Positions 8,832-16,312 of a DNA stretch of 22,704 nucleotides are shown in pieces. The stretch is taken from positions 1 through 22,704 of the forward strand of contig BQJS01000062.1 in the NCBI GenBank assembly GCA_021604825.1. The letters are read 5' to 3'. The translations under genes were made by a program, and so were the position numbers. The first letter of the stretch is position 1. Each line of letters begins with the position of its first letter. The notes beneath the pieces are model-generated. The model saw only the letters and a list, made by a program, of their open reading frames with translations. It did no database searches and had not been told where the DNA came from. The stretch is from Phycisphaerae bacterium (GTDB taxonomy: Bacteria > Planctomycetota > Phycisphaerae > UBA1845).

Positions 8832-11783
8832 ATGGCCGGAAGGAAGATCAATTGGCGCATTTGCGTGCGGGCAACGGGCGAGGAATACGACGCGAAGGGC
8901 CGAGCCACGCTGTCGGAATTGCATCACACAGGCTTTACCGAAATCACTTCTGTTCGAACCACCCGCATCTATGAGCTTTGCGGTTCTCTTTCTCGTGAAC
9001 AGATTCAAGTTCTTTGTGATCGGTTGCTTGTCGATCCGGCGATTGAATTCGGTTCAATCGAGAGCGTGATCGATTGGCCCGACTCGAACACGGCGCAGGT
9101 CGAAGTGCATTGCCAACCGGGCGTGATGGACCCTGTAGCGCTCAGCGCTATCGATGCGGCCAACGATTTGCTTTACGCCAATGATCCGACCGTTAACAAA
9201 CCGGTCGAGTCGATTCAAACTGCATGGCAATACGAAATCGCGGGAGTAGACTGCATTGACCGCATTGAAGCGATGGCCGAAAGCGTGCTGGCCAACGATT
9301 GCGTGGAACGCGTCTTCATCAAAGCGCTGGACCGCTGCGATGCGTTACCGACCGAATTCGCCATCGCGCCGGTTGCCGATTTTAATTTGTTGACGGTCGA
9401 TCTCGCAGGCAAAGATGAAGATGCCCTCATCCGTATCTCTAAACAAGGGCGGTTGTTTCTCAATGCCTTGGAAATGAAGGCGATCCAGCAGCATTATCAT
9501 TTGCTCGACCGCAACCCAACCGACATCGAATTGGAAACCATCGCCCAAACCTGGTCGGAACACTGCGTGCATAAGACGCTCAAGAGCGCGGTTCAATATC
9601 GTGGCCGACCGTTCGGAAACGAAAGTCGCGAATCCATTGAGTGCGAGCGATCCTACGACAACCTGCTCGTCGATACGATTGTCAAAGCCACCCGCGATTT
9701 GGATTGCGATTGGTGCCTGTCGGTGTTTGAAGATAATGCCGGCGTCGTTGCGTTCGATGATGACAACGGCATCGCGTTCAAGGTTGAGACTCACAATCAT
9801 CCGTCCGCAATTGAACCATACGGTGGAGCTGCGACGGGTGTGGGTGGATGCGTTCGCGATATTCTCGGGTGCGGACTGGGCGCGAAGCCGATCGCCAATA
9901 CGGATGTGTTCTGCGTTGCCGAACCGGGCTGGGATTCTGCAAGATTGCCGGCTGGCGTGCTGCACCCACGGCGGATCTTGCGCGGTATCATTGGCGGCGT
10001 TCGGGATTACGGCAATCGTATGGGTATTCCCACGGTCGCGGGTGGACTGCGGTTTGACGAACGATACCTAACCAACCCGTTGGTGTTCGTAGGGTCGGTC
10101 GGGATCATTCCGCGAAAGCACATCGCCAAAGCGCCGAAACCCGGTGACCGAATCGTGGTGGCTGGCGGTCGTACGGGGCGCGATGGCATCGGTGGGGCGA
10201 CGTTTTCATCCGGCGAGTTGACCGACACGCACGCCGACGAATTCGCTCATGCGGTTCAGATTGGCAATGCGATCGAAGAAAAGAAAGTGCTCGATGCGTT
10301 GCTGCGGGCCCGCGATCACGAAAGCGGTTGCCTGTACTCAGCCGTCACCGATTGCGGCGCGGGCGGACTCAGTAGCGCGGTTGGTGAGATGGCCGAACAC
10401 CTCGGCGCGACGGTTCAACTCGAGAACGTTCCGCTGAAGTATTCCGGTTTGCGTTACAACGAAATCTGGCTGTCCGAAGCGCAGGAGCGGATGGTCTTTT
10501 CGGTCCCGCCCGACAAGTTGGAAACGCTGCGAGCCGTGTTCGAACGCGAAGGCGTCGAGGTGGCTGACATCGGCGAGTTCAATGACAGCGGCACGCTTGA
10601 ACTGCATTTCAACGATGAACAGGTCGGGCGACTTGATCTGGATTTCATGCACAACGGGATTCCGCCATTGACGCGGGCGGCGATTTGGAATGGCCCTCCC
10701 GAGAACATCGCGCCGGCAAATCCAACCAGCATTACACCGCAAAACGCCGAGGAGATCATGCTGGCCAAACTCGCGTCGATCGATTCGTGTTCGCGCGAGC
10801 CGATCTTTCGACAGTACGATTTTGAGGTGCAGGGCGGTAGCGTGATCAAACCGCTCGTCGGTGTGGGTGAGGGGCCGTCTGATGCGGCGGTCATCACGCC
10901 AAGGCTTGACTCGAATCGCGGTGTGGCGATCGGCATGGGCATGTGCAGCGATCGCGTCGAACCCGACCCATACTGGATGGCCATCCGGTCGATCGACGAA
11001 GCGATCCGCAACTTGGTATGCGTCGGTGCCGACCCATCGCGCATTGCAATCCTCGATAACTTCTGCTGGGGCGGATGCGCCGATGAAGAAGCCATGGGCG
11101 CACTAGTGCGGGCATGCCAAGGGTGCCACGACGCGGCACTGGCGTACAAGACACCGTTCATCTCCGGCAAGGATTCGCTCAACAATCAGTTCTCGCTGTC
11201 GCCGGATGACGCCGCCCGACTGAAACTGCCGAAGACAATCGCCATTCCGCCGACGCTGCTGATTAGTGGAATCGGACACGTTGAAGATGTACGCCGATGT
11301 GTCACGTCGGATTTGAAAAGAGAAGAAGGTCACTTTGTCGCAGTCGTATTTGATTGGGATTCGCCGGACCTCGAGCGATTTGCGAAAATTCACGCTGCGA
11401 TTGCCGACTTGATTCGTCAAGGTGATGTTCTTGCGTGTCATGATTTTGGCGACGAAGGTATCGCGTGTGCGCTGGCTGAGATGTGCATCGGTGGGAAGGT
11501 GGGAGCTGATCTGTTCTTGCAGGACATTTGCAAAGACACGATGGCGCATCTTTTCGGGGAGCATCATACGGGGTACGTTTTGCAAACTCGCACATCGGCG
11601 GAATCGGACCCCATCCTCGATTTGACTTGGTCCCTCGATCTATGGGGTGGCCTCGATGAAAATCGATTCAGGCTCGACAACCGGGTTCTAGATGGCATCC
11701 TCTTCGACGTTCAACTCACGGACTTGGATCGTGCATGGCGCAGCGGGCTCGCTCGTGATCTAGGAGAACGGGCCGATGGGTAA
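8832..11783 (+). CDS. purL: Phosphoribosylformylglycinamidine synthase, PurL with fused PurS-like domains
   Basis: This encodes 983 residues. The ATG is the first possible start after an in-frame TGA (8823); a GGAG lies about 12 nt upstream. It catalyses the ATP-dependent conversion of FGAR to FGAM, using ammonia from PurQ, in cytoplasmic purine synthesis. Residues 1-78 match the PurS pattern (YDAKGRATLSELHHTGF, then DRLLVDPAIEF). Residues about 83-175 look like a second PurS-like unit (QPGVMDPVALSAIDAANDL, then VLANDCVE). The PurL core follows: TWSEHCVHK near 237, ETHNHPSAIEPYGG near 317, GGRTGRDGIGG near 445, DCGAGGLSSA, and in the second half DNFCWGG and SGKDSLNNQ. Small PurL is about 720-760 residues and the full fusion about 1,290, so this is intermediate: PurS is fused but the glutaminase is separate. 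It overlaps purQ by 8 nt. Confidence 0.95.
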   Translation: MAGRKINWRICVRATGEEYDAKGRATLSELHHTGFTEITSVRTTRIYELCGSLSREQIQVLCDRLLVDPAIEFGSIESVIDWPDSNTAQVEVHCQPGVMDPVALSAIDAANDLLYANDPTVNKPVESIQTAWQYEIAGVDCIDRIEAMAESVLANDCVERVFIKALDRCDALPTEFAIAPVADFNLLTVDLAGKDEDALIRISKQGRLFLNALEMKAIQQHYHLLDRNPTDIELETIAQTWSEHCVHKTLKSAVQYRGRPFGNESRESIECERSYDNLLVDTIVKATRDLDCDWCLSVFEDNAGVVAFDDDNGIAFKVETHNHPSAIEPYGGAATGVGGCVRDILGCGLGAKPIANTDVFCVAEPGWDSARLPAGVLHPRRILRGIIGGVRDYGNRMGIPTVAGGLRFDERYLTNPLVFVGSVGIIPRKHIAKAPKPGDRIVVAGGRTGRDGIGGATFSSGELTDTHADEFAHAVQIGNAIEEKKVLDALLRARDHESGCLYSAVTDCGAGGLSSAVGEMAEHLGATVQLENVPLKYSGLRYNEIWLSEAQERMVFSVPPDKLETLRAVFEREGVEVADIGEFNDSGTLELHFNDEQVGRLDLDFMHNGIPPLTRAAIWNGPPENIAPANPTSITPQNAEEIMLAKLASIDSCSREPIFRQYDFEVQGGSVIKPLVGVGEGPSDAAVITPRLDSNRGVAIGMGMCSDRVEPDPYWMAIRSIDEAIRNLVCVGADPSRIAILDNFCWGGCADEEAMGALVRACQGCHDAALAYKTPFISGKDSLNNQFSLSPDDAARLKLPKTIAIPPTLLISGIGHVEDVRRCVTSDLKREEGHFVAVVFDWDSPDLERFAKIHAAIADLIRQGDVLACHDFGDEGIACALAEMCIGGKVGADLFLQDICKDTMAHLFGEHHTGYVLQTRTSAESDPILDLTWSLDLWGGLDENRFRLDNRVLDGILFDVQLTDLDRAWRSGLARDLGERADG

Positions 11784-12525
11784 ATCGCGCGTGGCCATCT
11801 TGCGTTCGGCGGGCATTAACTGCGATGAGGAAGCGGTGCATGCCTGGGATCTCGCTGGAGCGGCTGCCTCGCTCGTTCACCTTGACGATGTTGTTGCCCG
11901 CCCAACGCGCGTTGACGAGTATGATATCGTTACGTTTCCCGGCGGGTTCAGCTTTGGCGATGATATTTCGGCGGGAGCGATTTTTGCGAGTCGCATAGGT
12001 CAAACGCTTTTGGATGCGATTCACCGACTTGTCGAACGTGGCGGGCTGGTGCTGGGTATCTGCAACGGGTTTCAAGTCTTGGTCAAAGCCGGTTTGCTTG
12101 ACGTAGGTACGCCAGAGACATCGTTCAGCCTCACGATCAACACCTCCGGGCGATTCACTTGTCGATGGGTGACTTTGAAATCAGACACAACGCATTGCGC
12201 ATTCTTTGAATCCGATCGAGAATACTTTCTGCCCATCGCACATGCCGAAGGACGCTTCGTTGTCTCGCAAGGGGGGCACGTAGAGGATCAGCGGATTGCT
12301 TTGCGATACGATGGCGGGATCGCTCGAATCGGGCCAAACAATCCCAACGGCAGTGTTTGCGACATCGCTGCGATCACCGATCCGACGGGCCGCATCATGG
12401 GCTTGATGCCGCACCCCGAACGCTACGTCCGCCACACGCAGCATCCATTTTGGACCTCCATTCCCGAAGCCGCCGAGCCGGATGGTTTGGCGATTTTCCG
12501 AACTGCGGTTAAAAACGTCGGCTGA
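11776..12525 (+). CDS. purQ: Phosphoribosylformylglycinamidine synthase glutaminase subunit PurQ
   Basis: This encodes 249 residues from an ATG with AGGAG 9 nt upstream, inside the end of purL. It is a class I glutamine amidotransferase that releases ammonia from glutamine and channels it to PurL. Visible features are the start VAILRSAGINCDEE, the oxyanion segment FPGGFSFGDDISAGA, the nucleophile motif GICNGFQ with the catalytic Cys, TINTSGRFTCRWV, the HAEGRF segment, and the C-terminal PHPERYV with catalytic His and Glu. The length fits the family (about 220-270). The 8-nt overlap predicts coupled translation with purL, which suits a complex of fixed stoichiometry. No separate purS is seen nearby, as expected if purL carries it. 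Confidence 0.95.
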   Translation: MGKSRVAILRSAGINCDEEAVHAWDLAGAAASLVHLDDVVARPTRVDEYDIVTFPGGFSFGDDISAGAIFASRIGQTLLDAIHRLVERGGLVLGICNGFQVLVKAGLLDVGTPETSFSLTINTSGRFTCRWVTLKSDTTHCAFFESDREYFLPIAHAEGRFVVSQGGHVEDQRIALRYDGGIARIGPNNPNGSVCDIAAITDPTGRIMGLMPHPERYVRHTQHPFWTSIPEAAEPDGLAIFRTAVKNVG

Positions 12526-12549
12526 CTTCCACCTTCGGGAGCTTAGACG

Positions 12550-14301
12550 TTGCCTGCACTTGCTCGATTACATCTTCGGTGTCGTCCATTGTCATGGGCC
12601 TGTTTGCTGACGGGCGCACTGGTCGTATTGCTATTCGGGCCGACGGTTTTCGCGCAGGTTGATGCTGATGCGACTACCGCGGCGACCGTTTCATCGCCCA
12701 TGCAGTACGGTGGGTGGGTGTTGCTTCCGGCGCTGTCTGCGATTGTGCTGGCGATTGTCACACGGCAGGTCATCCCCGCGCTATTCATCGGTACGTTCGT
12801 TGCGGCGATGATGCTTTGTCGAATCTCGCCGGACCATTCCGGTGGGGCGCTTTCGACCGTCATCGACGGAGCAGCCGACGCGATGGCCGTCTACGTCGTC
12901 GGTGCCGTCGCCGACGCCGATCACGCCAAGGTCATGCTCTTCACGCTGATGATCGGCGGGATGGTTGGCGTGGTGAATGCATCGGGCGGGACGCGGGCGA
13001 TGGTCGAAATCATCGCGCGGCGGGCGAAAACGCGCAGGCAAGGGCAATGCACGGTATGGCTGGCTGGGCTCGTCGTTTTCTTCGACGACTACGCCAACAC
13101 CATGATCGTCGGGCCGACCATGCAGCCACTGTTCGATCGCTTGAAAATCTCGCGGGCGAAGCTGGCGTACATCGTCGATTCGACCGCCGCCCCCGTTGCA
13201 TCGATCGCACTCGTGGGCACGTGGGTCGGTGCGGAAATCGGTTACATCGACGGAGCCCTCAAGGACATCGCGAAGACGGGCACGCCGGCATTTCTGTCGT
13301 CGGTCGATGCGTGGGGGGCGTTTCTCAACAGCATTCCATATCGGTTCTATGCCATCCTCGCGCTGGTGATGGTGTTCATCGTCGGTTGGACGGGGCGCGA
13401 CTTCGGTGCGATGCGGCGGCATGAAGCGTTGGCTGCGACGGGCGATGTGATAGAGCATGACGATGCGGACGAGCGGACCGTCGGGCGATTCGATTGGCTG
13501 CTTGCGGCGATACCGGTGCTGCTGCTTGTGGCTGTGACGGGCGTGTTGTTGCTGTATCCCGCGTACACCAAAGCCCGCGCCGATGGCACACCGCTGAGTT
13601 GGAAGACGCTCTTCGACGATGCCGATTCGTACAACGCGATCCTGTTCGGGGCGATGGCCTGTCTAATTGCTGCGATCGCGTTGGCTGTCACGTCGCGTCG
13701 ATCGAAGTTACAGGATGCGGTGGACGGTATGCTTGAAGGCATGTCGCGGATGTTCCCGGCGATCGTGGTGTTGGTGCTGGCGTGGGCGCTGTCGCAATCG
13801 TCGGTGGACTTGAAGGTTGGCGAGGTGGTCAGCGATTGGCTGGTGAGCAAGAACTTCGCGATGCACAATCTGCCGGTGGTCGTGTTCGCATGTGCAGCCG
13901 GCGTCTCGTTCGCGACTGGGACGTCATGGGGCACGATGGGAATCCTTTGCCCAGTTGTAGTAAGAGTCGCCGCAGACATGGGCGCAGACCTGCCAGCCGA
14001 AACAGCCCTGCCACTATTCTACGCCAGCGTAGGAAGCGTACTAGCCGGCGCAATCTTCGGCGACCACTGTTCCCCAATCAGCGACACCACAGTCCTGTCA
14101 TCAGCCGCAAGCGGCTGCAACCTGCAAGACCACGTCTGGACGCAATTGCCCTACGCCCTGGTAACGGCAGCAGTGTCGATGGCCACAGGTGATATCCTCT
14201 GCGCAAGAATGCAACTGTCGCCGTGGCTGGGAATTGCCTTTGGTATATTCATCCTGGCAATATTGGTCGCAACGCTAGGCAGAAAAACAATCAAATCGTA
14301 G
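12550..14301 (+). CDS. NhaC-family Na+/H+ antiporter
   Basis: This encodes 583 residues. The start is TTG: GGGAG lies 8 nt upstream, and starting at the next good Met (12700) would discard a clear signal-peptide-like N-terminus ending in TVFAQ. After it come about 11-12 hydrophobic segments. Family signatures are FFDDYANTMIVGPTMQPL (about 177-194), GTSWGTMGIL (about 457) and FGDHCSPISDTT (about 503). NhaC-family inner-membrane transporters exchange sodium (some members amino acids or malate/lactate) for protons; the substrate here is not known. From about 13943 to the end codon usage changes sharply to A/C-ending codons. The three Arg codons in that part are all AGA, while none of the 22 earlier Arg codons is. 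The stop codon lies inside the first copy of the GTAGGG repeat. Confidence 0.9.
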   Translation: MPALARLHLRCRPLSWACLLTGALVVLLFGPTVFAQVDADATTAATVSSPMQYGGWVLLPALSAIVLAIVTRQVIPALFIGTFVAAMMLCRISPDHSGGALSTVIDGAADAMAVYVVGAVADADHAKVMLFTLMIGGMVGVVNASGGTRAMVEIIARRAKTRRQGQCTVWLAGLVVFFDDYANTMIVGPTMQPLFDRLKISRAKLAYIVDSTAAPVASIALVGTWVGAEIGYIDGALKDIAKTGTPAFLSSVDAWGAFLNSIPYRFYAILALVMVFIVGWTGRDFGAMRRHEALAATGDVIEHDDADERTVGRFDWLLAAIPVLLLVAVTGVLLLYPAYTKARADGTPLSWKTLFDDADSYNAILFGAMACLIAAIALAVTSRRSKLQDAVDGMLEGMSRMFPAIVVLVLAWALSQSSVDLKVGEVVSDWLVSKNFAMHNLPVVVFACAAGVSFATGTSWGTMGILCPVVVRVAADMGADLPAETALPLFYASVGSVLAGAIFGDHCSPISDTTVLSSAASGCNLQDHVWTQLPYALVTAAVSMATGDILCARMQLSPWLGIAFGIFILAILVATLGRKTIKS

Positions 14302-14319
14302 GGTGAGGCTTGCCGCACC
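14297..14319 (+). repeat. GTAGGG palindromic repeat, copy A
   Basis: The copy begins CGTAGGG and continues GGTGAGGC-TT-GCCGCACC, an 8-bp hairpin with one A/G mismatch. Its first bases form the TAG stop of the antiporter gene. It points the opposite way to copy B, 516 bp downstream, so the two bracket the small orphan gene. Confidence 0.75.
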
Positions 14320-14334
14320 TGCTAGCCAAGGCCA

Positions 14335-14814
14335 ATGATGCCAATGTTCAAGAAGCTAAAAGTAACGAGAATTGAAGACGAAGATCCAAGCAGTTTCTCT
14401 AGTGAATCGAACCGCATTCACCTGAGTGATGGCAAGTCACCAGATGAACACTGGATTGTGAAAGATGCATCGCCTGTGATTCTGATCTCTAATGAAAAGT
14501 ATGGACTTGCGCCTCAATGCTATCAGTTGTCCGACCAACTGTATGGCGTCGGTGTGAACGAAAGATTCTTTTTGGTCGAACGCGGAGAGATTCGGACTGA
14601 TTCGAAGTTGCCCTGCCGGTTTTATGAACTGATTCACGTTCAAGAGCCTTACATGGTTATCCACCACGAAACTGGCTTCATTTGTTTGACTTTCGATGGG
14701 GATGCACATTGGGACAAGGGTGGCGACTTGATCCAAGACTGGCGTATTGAAGGTGATCGATTGTTGTTTGAGACTTGGGGTGGGAAGAAGATGTCTGTAC
14801 GGCTACCTCGTTAA
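14335..14814 (+). CDS. Hypothetical protein bracketed by repeats
   Basis: This encodes 159 residues. ATG codons at 14335, 14338 and 14344 are all possible; AAGG at 14328-14331 best suits 14338. There is no signal peptide or membrane segment. The sequence is rich in charged and aromatic residues, with DDEHWIVKD-like strands and an end reading DWRIEGDRLLFETWGG, suggesting a small beta-rich cytoplasmic protein. I recognise no family. Codon usage is more A/T-rich than in purL or the transporters (for example AAGCTAAAAGTAACGAGAAT near the start), which hints at a different origin. Inverted copies of the GTAGGG repeat lie immediately on both sides. An immunity, regulatory or cargo role is possible, but nothing shows it. 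Confidence 0.65.
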   Translation: MMPMFKKLKVTRIEDEDPSSFSSESNRIHLSDGKSPDEHWIVKDASPVILISNEKYGLAPQCYQLSDQLYGVGVNERFFLVERGEIRTDSKLPCRFYELIHVQEPYMVIHHETGFICLTFDGDAHWDKGGDLIQDWRIEGDRLLFETWGGKKMSVRLPR

Positions 14815-14818
14815 GGGC

Positions 14819-14878
14819 TGACTCATACGGTTATCCGGTGCGGCGAGCCGCACCCTACTACAGGGATTACATGAGTCA
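14819..14878. terminator. Nested hairpin between convergent genes, possible bidirectional terminator
   Basis: TGACTCAT (14819-14826) and ATGAGTCA (14871-14878) form a perfect 8-bp outer inverted repeat around repeat copy B, whose own 8-bp stem lies at 14837-14854. The structure starts 4 nt after the stop of the plus-strand orphan gene, and its right arm contains the stop of the minus-strand broken gene. Its position between convergent genes suggests that it ends transcription both ways. No U-run is present, so the role is inference. Confidence 0.4.
14835..14858 (-). repeat. GTAGGG palindromic repeat, copy B
   Basis: On the plus strand this reads CC, then GGTGCGGC-GA-GCCGCACC (perfect 8-bp stem at 14837-14844 and 14847-14854), then CTAC. 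It is identical to copy D over about 26 nt, including the flanking ATCC, and lies in the reverse direction to copy A. Confidence 0.85.
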
Positions 14879-15206
14879 TGGAATTCCCGGGGTACGCTCA
14901 TCCGGAGTTTCGTCCCATAGAATAAGAGACAGGCAATTTTCCGTTTTGAGAGCCATTTCGTCCAATTGCTCTTTCTTGCCCTCAATGTACGCGGCTGATT
15001 CTCGAATGGAGTTAGAGATACTGTGCAGTGTCCGCAGAAGAGACTTGCTCTTGTCCCTTGAGGAGTTTGGTCAATTCTTGAGCATGCGTGTGCACGCGTT
15101 CAAACCATTCCTCTTTGACTTTGTGGTTGCTTTGCAATTGATCCAGGAAATCAAAGGCCGCCTTTTCAAGCAACTCCGACTGGTATTTGATCTGTTCTTC
15201 TCGCAT
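14876..15206 (-). pseudogene. Frameshifted gene for a coiled-coil-like hypothetical protein
   Basis: On the minus strand, ATG 15206 opens a frame beginning MREEQIKYQSELLEKAAFD. It runs through FERVHTHAQELTKLLKG and stops early at 15012 after an unlikely tail, QEQVSSADTAQYL. Skipping one base in the GGG at 15055-15057 gives a smooth continuation: DKSKSLLRTLHSISNSI, ESAAYIEGKKEQLDEMALK, ENCLSLILWDETPDERTPGIP, with its stop at 14876-14878. The restored protein would be about 110 residues, mostly helical and charged. The frame also stays open upstream toward repeat copy C, so the true N-terminus is uncertain. I recognise no family. It could be a decayed gene, a sequencing error or, less likely, a programmed frameshift. 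Confidence 0.6.
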
Positions 15207-15281
15207 GGCTCGCTCGAATCGCGCATGGGCGATATTTCTGCATCTAGATCGAATCGACGATCCAACCTCAATCTTGTGAAT

Positions 15282-15304
15282 CGTAGGGTTCGGTTTGCCG
15301 CAAC
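15282..15304 (+). repeat. GTAGGG palindromic repeat, copy C (degenerate)
   Basis: The copy begins CGTAGGG and continues TTCGGTTTGCCGCAAC. The inner stem is degenerate compared with copies B and D. It faces copy D across a 23-nt spacer, forming a REPIN-like doublet at 15282-15352. Confidence 0.7.
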
Positions 15305-15327
15305 TGTTACATGCCCTAACAAATAAT

Positions 15328-15352
15328 CCGGTGCGGCGAGCCGCACCCTACG
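15328..15352 (-). repeat. GTAGGG palindromic repeat, copy D
   Basis: On the plus strand this reads CC, GGTGCGGC-GA-GCCGCACC (perfect 8-bp stem), then CTACG. It ends one base before the stop codon of the minus-strand hydrolase gene (TAA, 15356-15354). It matches copy B exactly in the core and is inverted relative to copy C. Confidence 0.85.
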
Positions 15353-15353
15353 T

Positions 15354-16202
15354 TTAGATTGATTTTGTTTTTGGGTCGCCCACCCACGCAACCAAATCCT
15401 TCAAAAACTCCTCCCGCTGCGGGCCGAACTCTAGCGTGTGGCGGGATTTATCGTAGGTGCTGATTCTGGTGTTTGGCCAGTTGAGCGACCTTATCAATTC
15501 TCTTGAGCGTTCGTTGTCGATGATTCTTTCGTCGCCGGCCAGGAACATTTGGAGGGGGACTGGTGGGGCTTTGGTGATTTTGGCTACCACTTTGTCCATC
15601 CTTCTTGACGCGAGGTAGAAGCCAGCCGTTGCCTGGTGCAGTTGGATCGGGTCGTTCTTCAGGTACTCGATGTACTTGGGTTGATCGGTGAAGAGTTCCG
15701 GGTCGTTCAGCGGGATGTCGTACGAGCGGGTTGGTTCGGAGATCATCGAGAAGCCGATGCGGAATTTTTCTGCGTTGGACACTGAGATGATCGGGTAGAT
15801 GCCCGGGGCGATCAGCGACAAACTGGCGAAACGCTTTGGGGCGGTCACGTGCATCGCAGCCGCTAACTTGCCACCCCAACTGACGCCGATCAAATGAATG
15901 CGCTCGGTGCCGGAAACTTCGGCTAAATGGCGGGCGTAATTCAATCCGTCTTCGATCAACTGCGGTGACGAATCGGCGTGGCCACGAGCCTGTGAGTTTT
16001 GTCCCGACCCGCGACGATCGGGTTGCAAAACGGCGTATCCGGCATCGTTGAGCGCCTTCGCCGTCATCTCGTACCAGCCGGCGTGCGATTGAATTCCGTG
16101 CAAATGCAGCACCGCGTCGGAGCAGCCGGGTTGCGGCCAATAGCGCGCGTACGCTTCGTAACCGTCTTCGAGCCGGATGTGCGTTTCCTCAAACGAAGGC
16201 AT
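15354..16202 (-). CDS. Alpha/beta hydrolase, monoacylglycerol lipase / lysophospholipase-like
   Basis: This encodes 282 residues and shows the Hydrolase_4 (serine aminopeptidase S33-like) pattern. There is an oxyanion-region HLHGIQSH near 33-40, PDRRGSG at 61-67, the nucleophile elbow GVSWG (S108), a probable catalytic Asp in AGDERIID (D224) and a catalytic His in SRHTLEFG (H255). The length is normal for the family. No signal peptide is present, so it is probably cytoplasmic. It likely cleaves an ester such as a monoacylglycerol or lysophospholipid; the substrate is not known. The gene runs opposite to its neighbours on both sides. No Shine-Dalgarno sequence precedes its ATG, but a good promoter ends 6 nt before it, which suggests a leaderless mRNA. 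Confidence 0.85.
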   Translation of the reverse strand: MPSFEETHIRLEDGYEAYARYWPQPGCSDAVLHLHGIQSHAGWYEMTAKALNDAGYAVLQPDRRGSGQNSQARGHADSSPQLIEDGLNYARHLAEVSGTERIHLIGVSWGGKLAAAMHVTAPKRFASLSLIAPGIYPIISVSNAEKFRIGFSMISEPTRSYDIPLNDPELFTDQPKYIEYLKNDPIQLHQATAGFYLASRRMDKVVAKITKAPPVPLQMFLAGDERIIDNERSRELIRSLNWPNTRISTYDKSRHTLEFGPQREEFLKDLVAWVGDPKTKSI

Positions 16203-16208
16203 CGGGGT

Positions 16209-16237
16209 ATATTAAGGCAATTCCGCGACCGTGTTAA
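16209..16237 (-). promoter_or_regulatory. Candidate leaderless promoter of the alpha/beta hydrolase gene
   Basis: On the minus strand, TTAACA (16237-16232, 5 of 6 to TTGACA), a 17-bp spacer and TAATAT (16214-16209, 4 of 6) are followed by six bases, ACCCCG, and then the ATG. Transcription should begin at or next to the A of ATG. The absence of a ribosome binding site agrees with leaderless translation. The large E/F hairpin begins 10 bp upstream of the -35 box. Confidence 0.5.
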
Positions 16238-16246
16238 ATCGCGCGC

Positions 16247-16268
16247 CGTAGGGTGGGCCGTACCCACC
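16247..16268 (+). repeat. GTAGGG palindromic repeat, copy E
   Basis: The copy begins CGTAGGG and continues TGGGCCGTACCCACC. It differs from the reverse complement of copy F at one base. Together, 22-bp arms around a 22-nt spacer (16247-16312) can form a long hairpin between two divergent genes. The inner palindrome (GGTGGG/CCCACC) differs from that of copies B and D, but the GTAGGG edge is shared. Confidence 0.85.
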
Positions 16269-16290
16269 GCCGTTTAAATTTCAAAGACTT

Positions 16291-16312
16291 GGTGGGCACG
16301 GCCCACCCTACG
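16291..16312 (-). repeat. GTAGGG palindromic repeat, copy F
   Basis: On the plus strand this reads GGTGGGC-ACG-GCCCACC (7-bp stem) followed by CTACG. It is the inverted partner of copy E. It ends 17 nt before the ATG of the uracil-DNA glycosylase gene, so the hairpin lies in or next to that gene's leader or promoter. Confidence 0.85.

Noticed and set aside
10090..10097. GTAGGGTC inside purL as a further repeat copy
   Set aside because: It lacks the adjoining palindrome and lies within a conserved coding region.
12714..13458. Long open frames on both strands inside the antiporter gene
   Set aside because: They are Arg/His-rich shadows of a high-GC gene whose own frame shows family motifs and membrane segments.
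15071..15391. Minus-strand frame across the C/D repeats as a separate gene
   Set aside because: It runs through both repeats and is out of frame with the coherent helical protein; its Arg-rich content looks like chance.
14297..16312. CRISPR array
   Set aside because: The repeats are short, palindromic, alternate in direction and are not regularly spaced; no cas genes are present.
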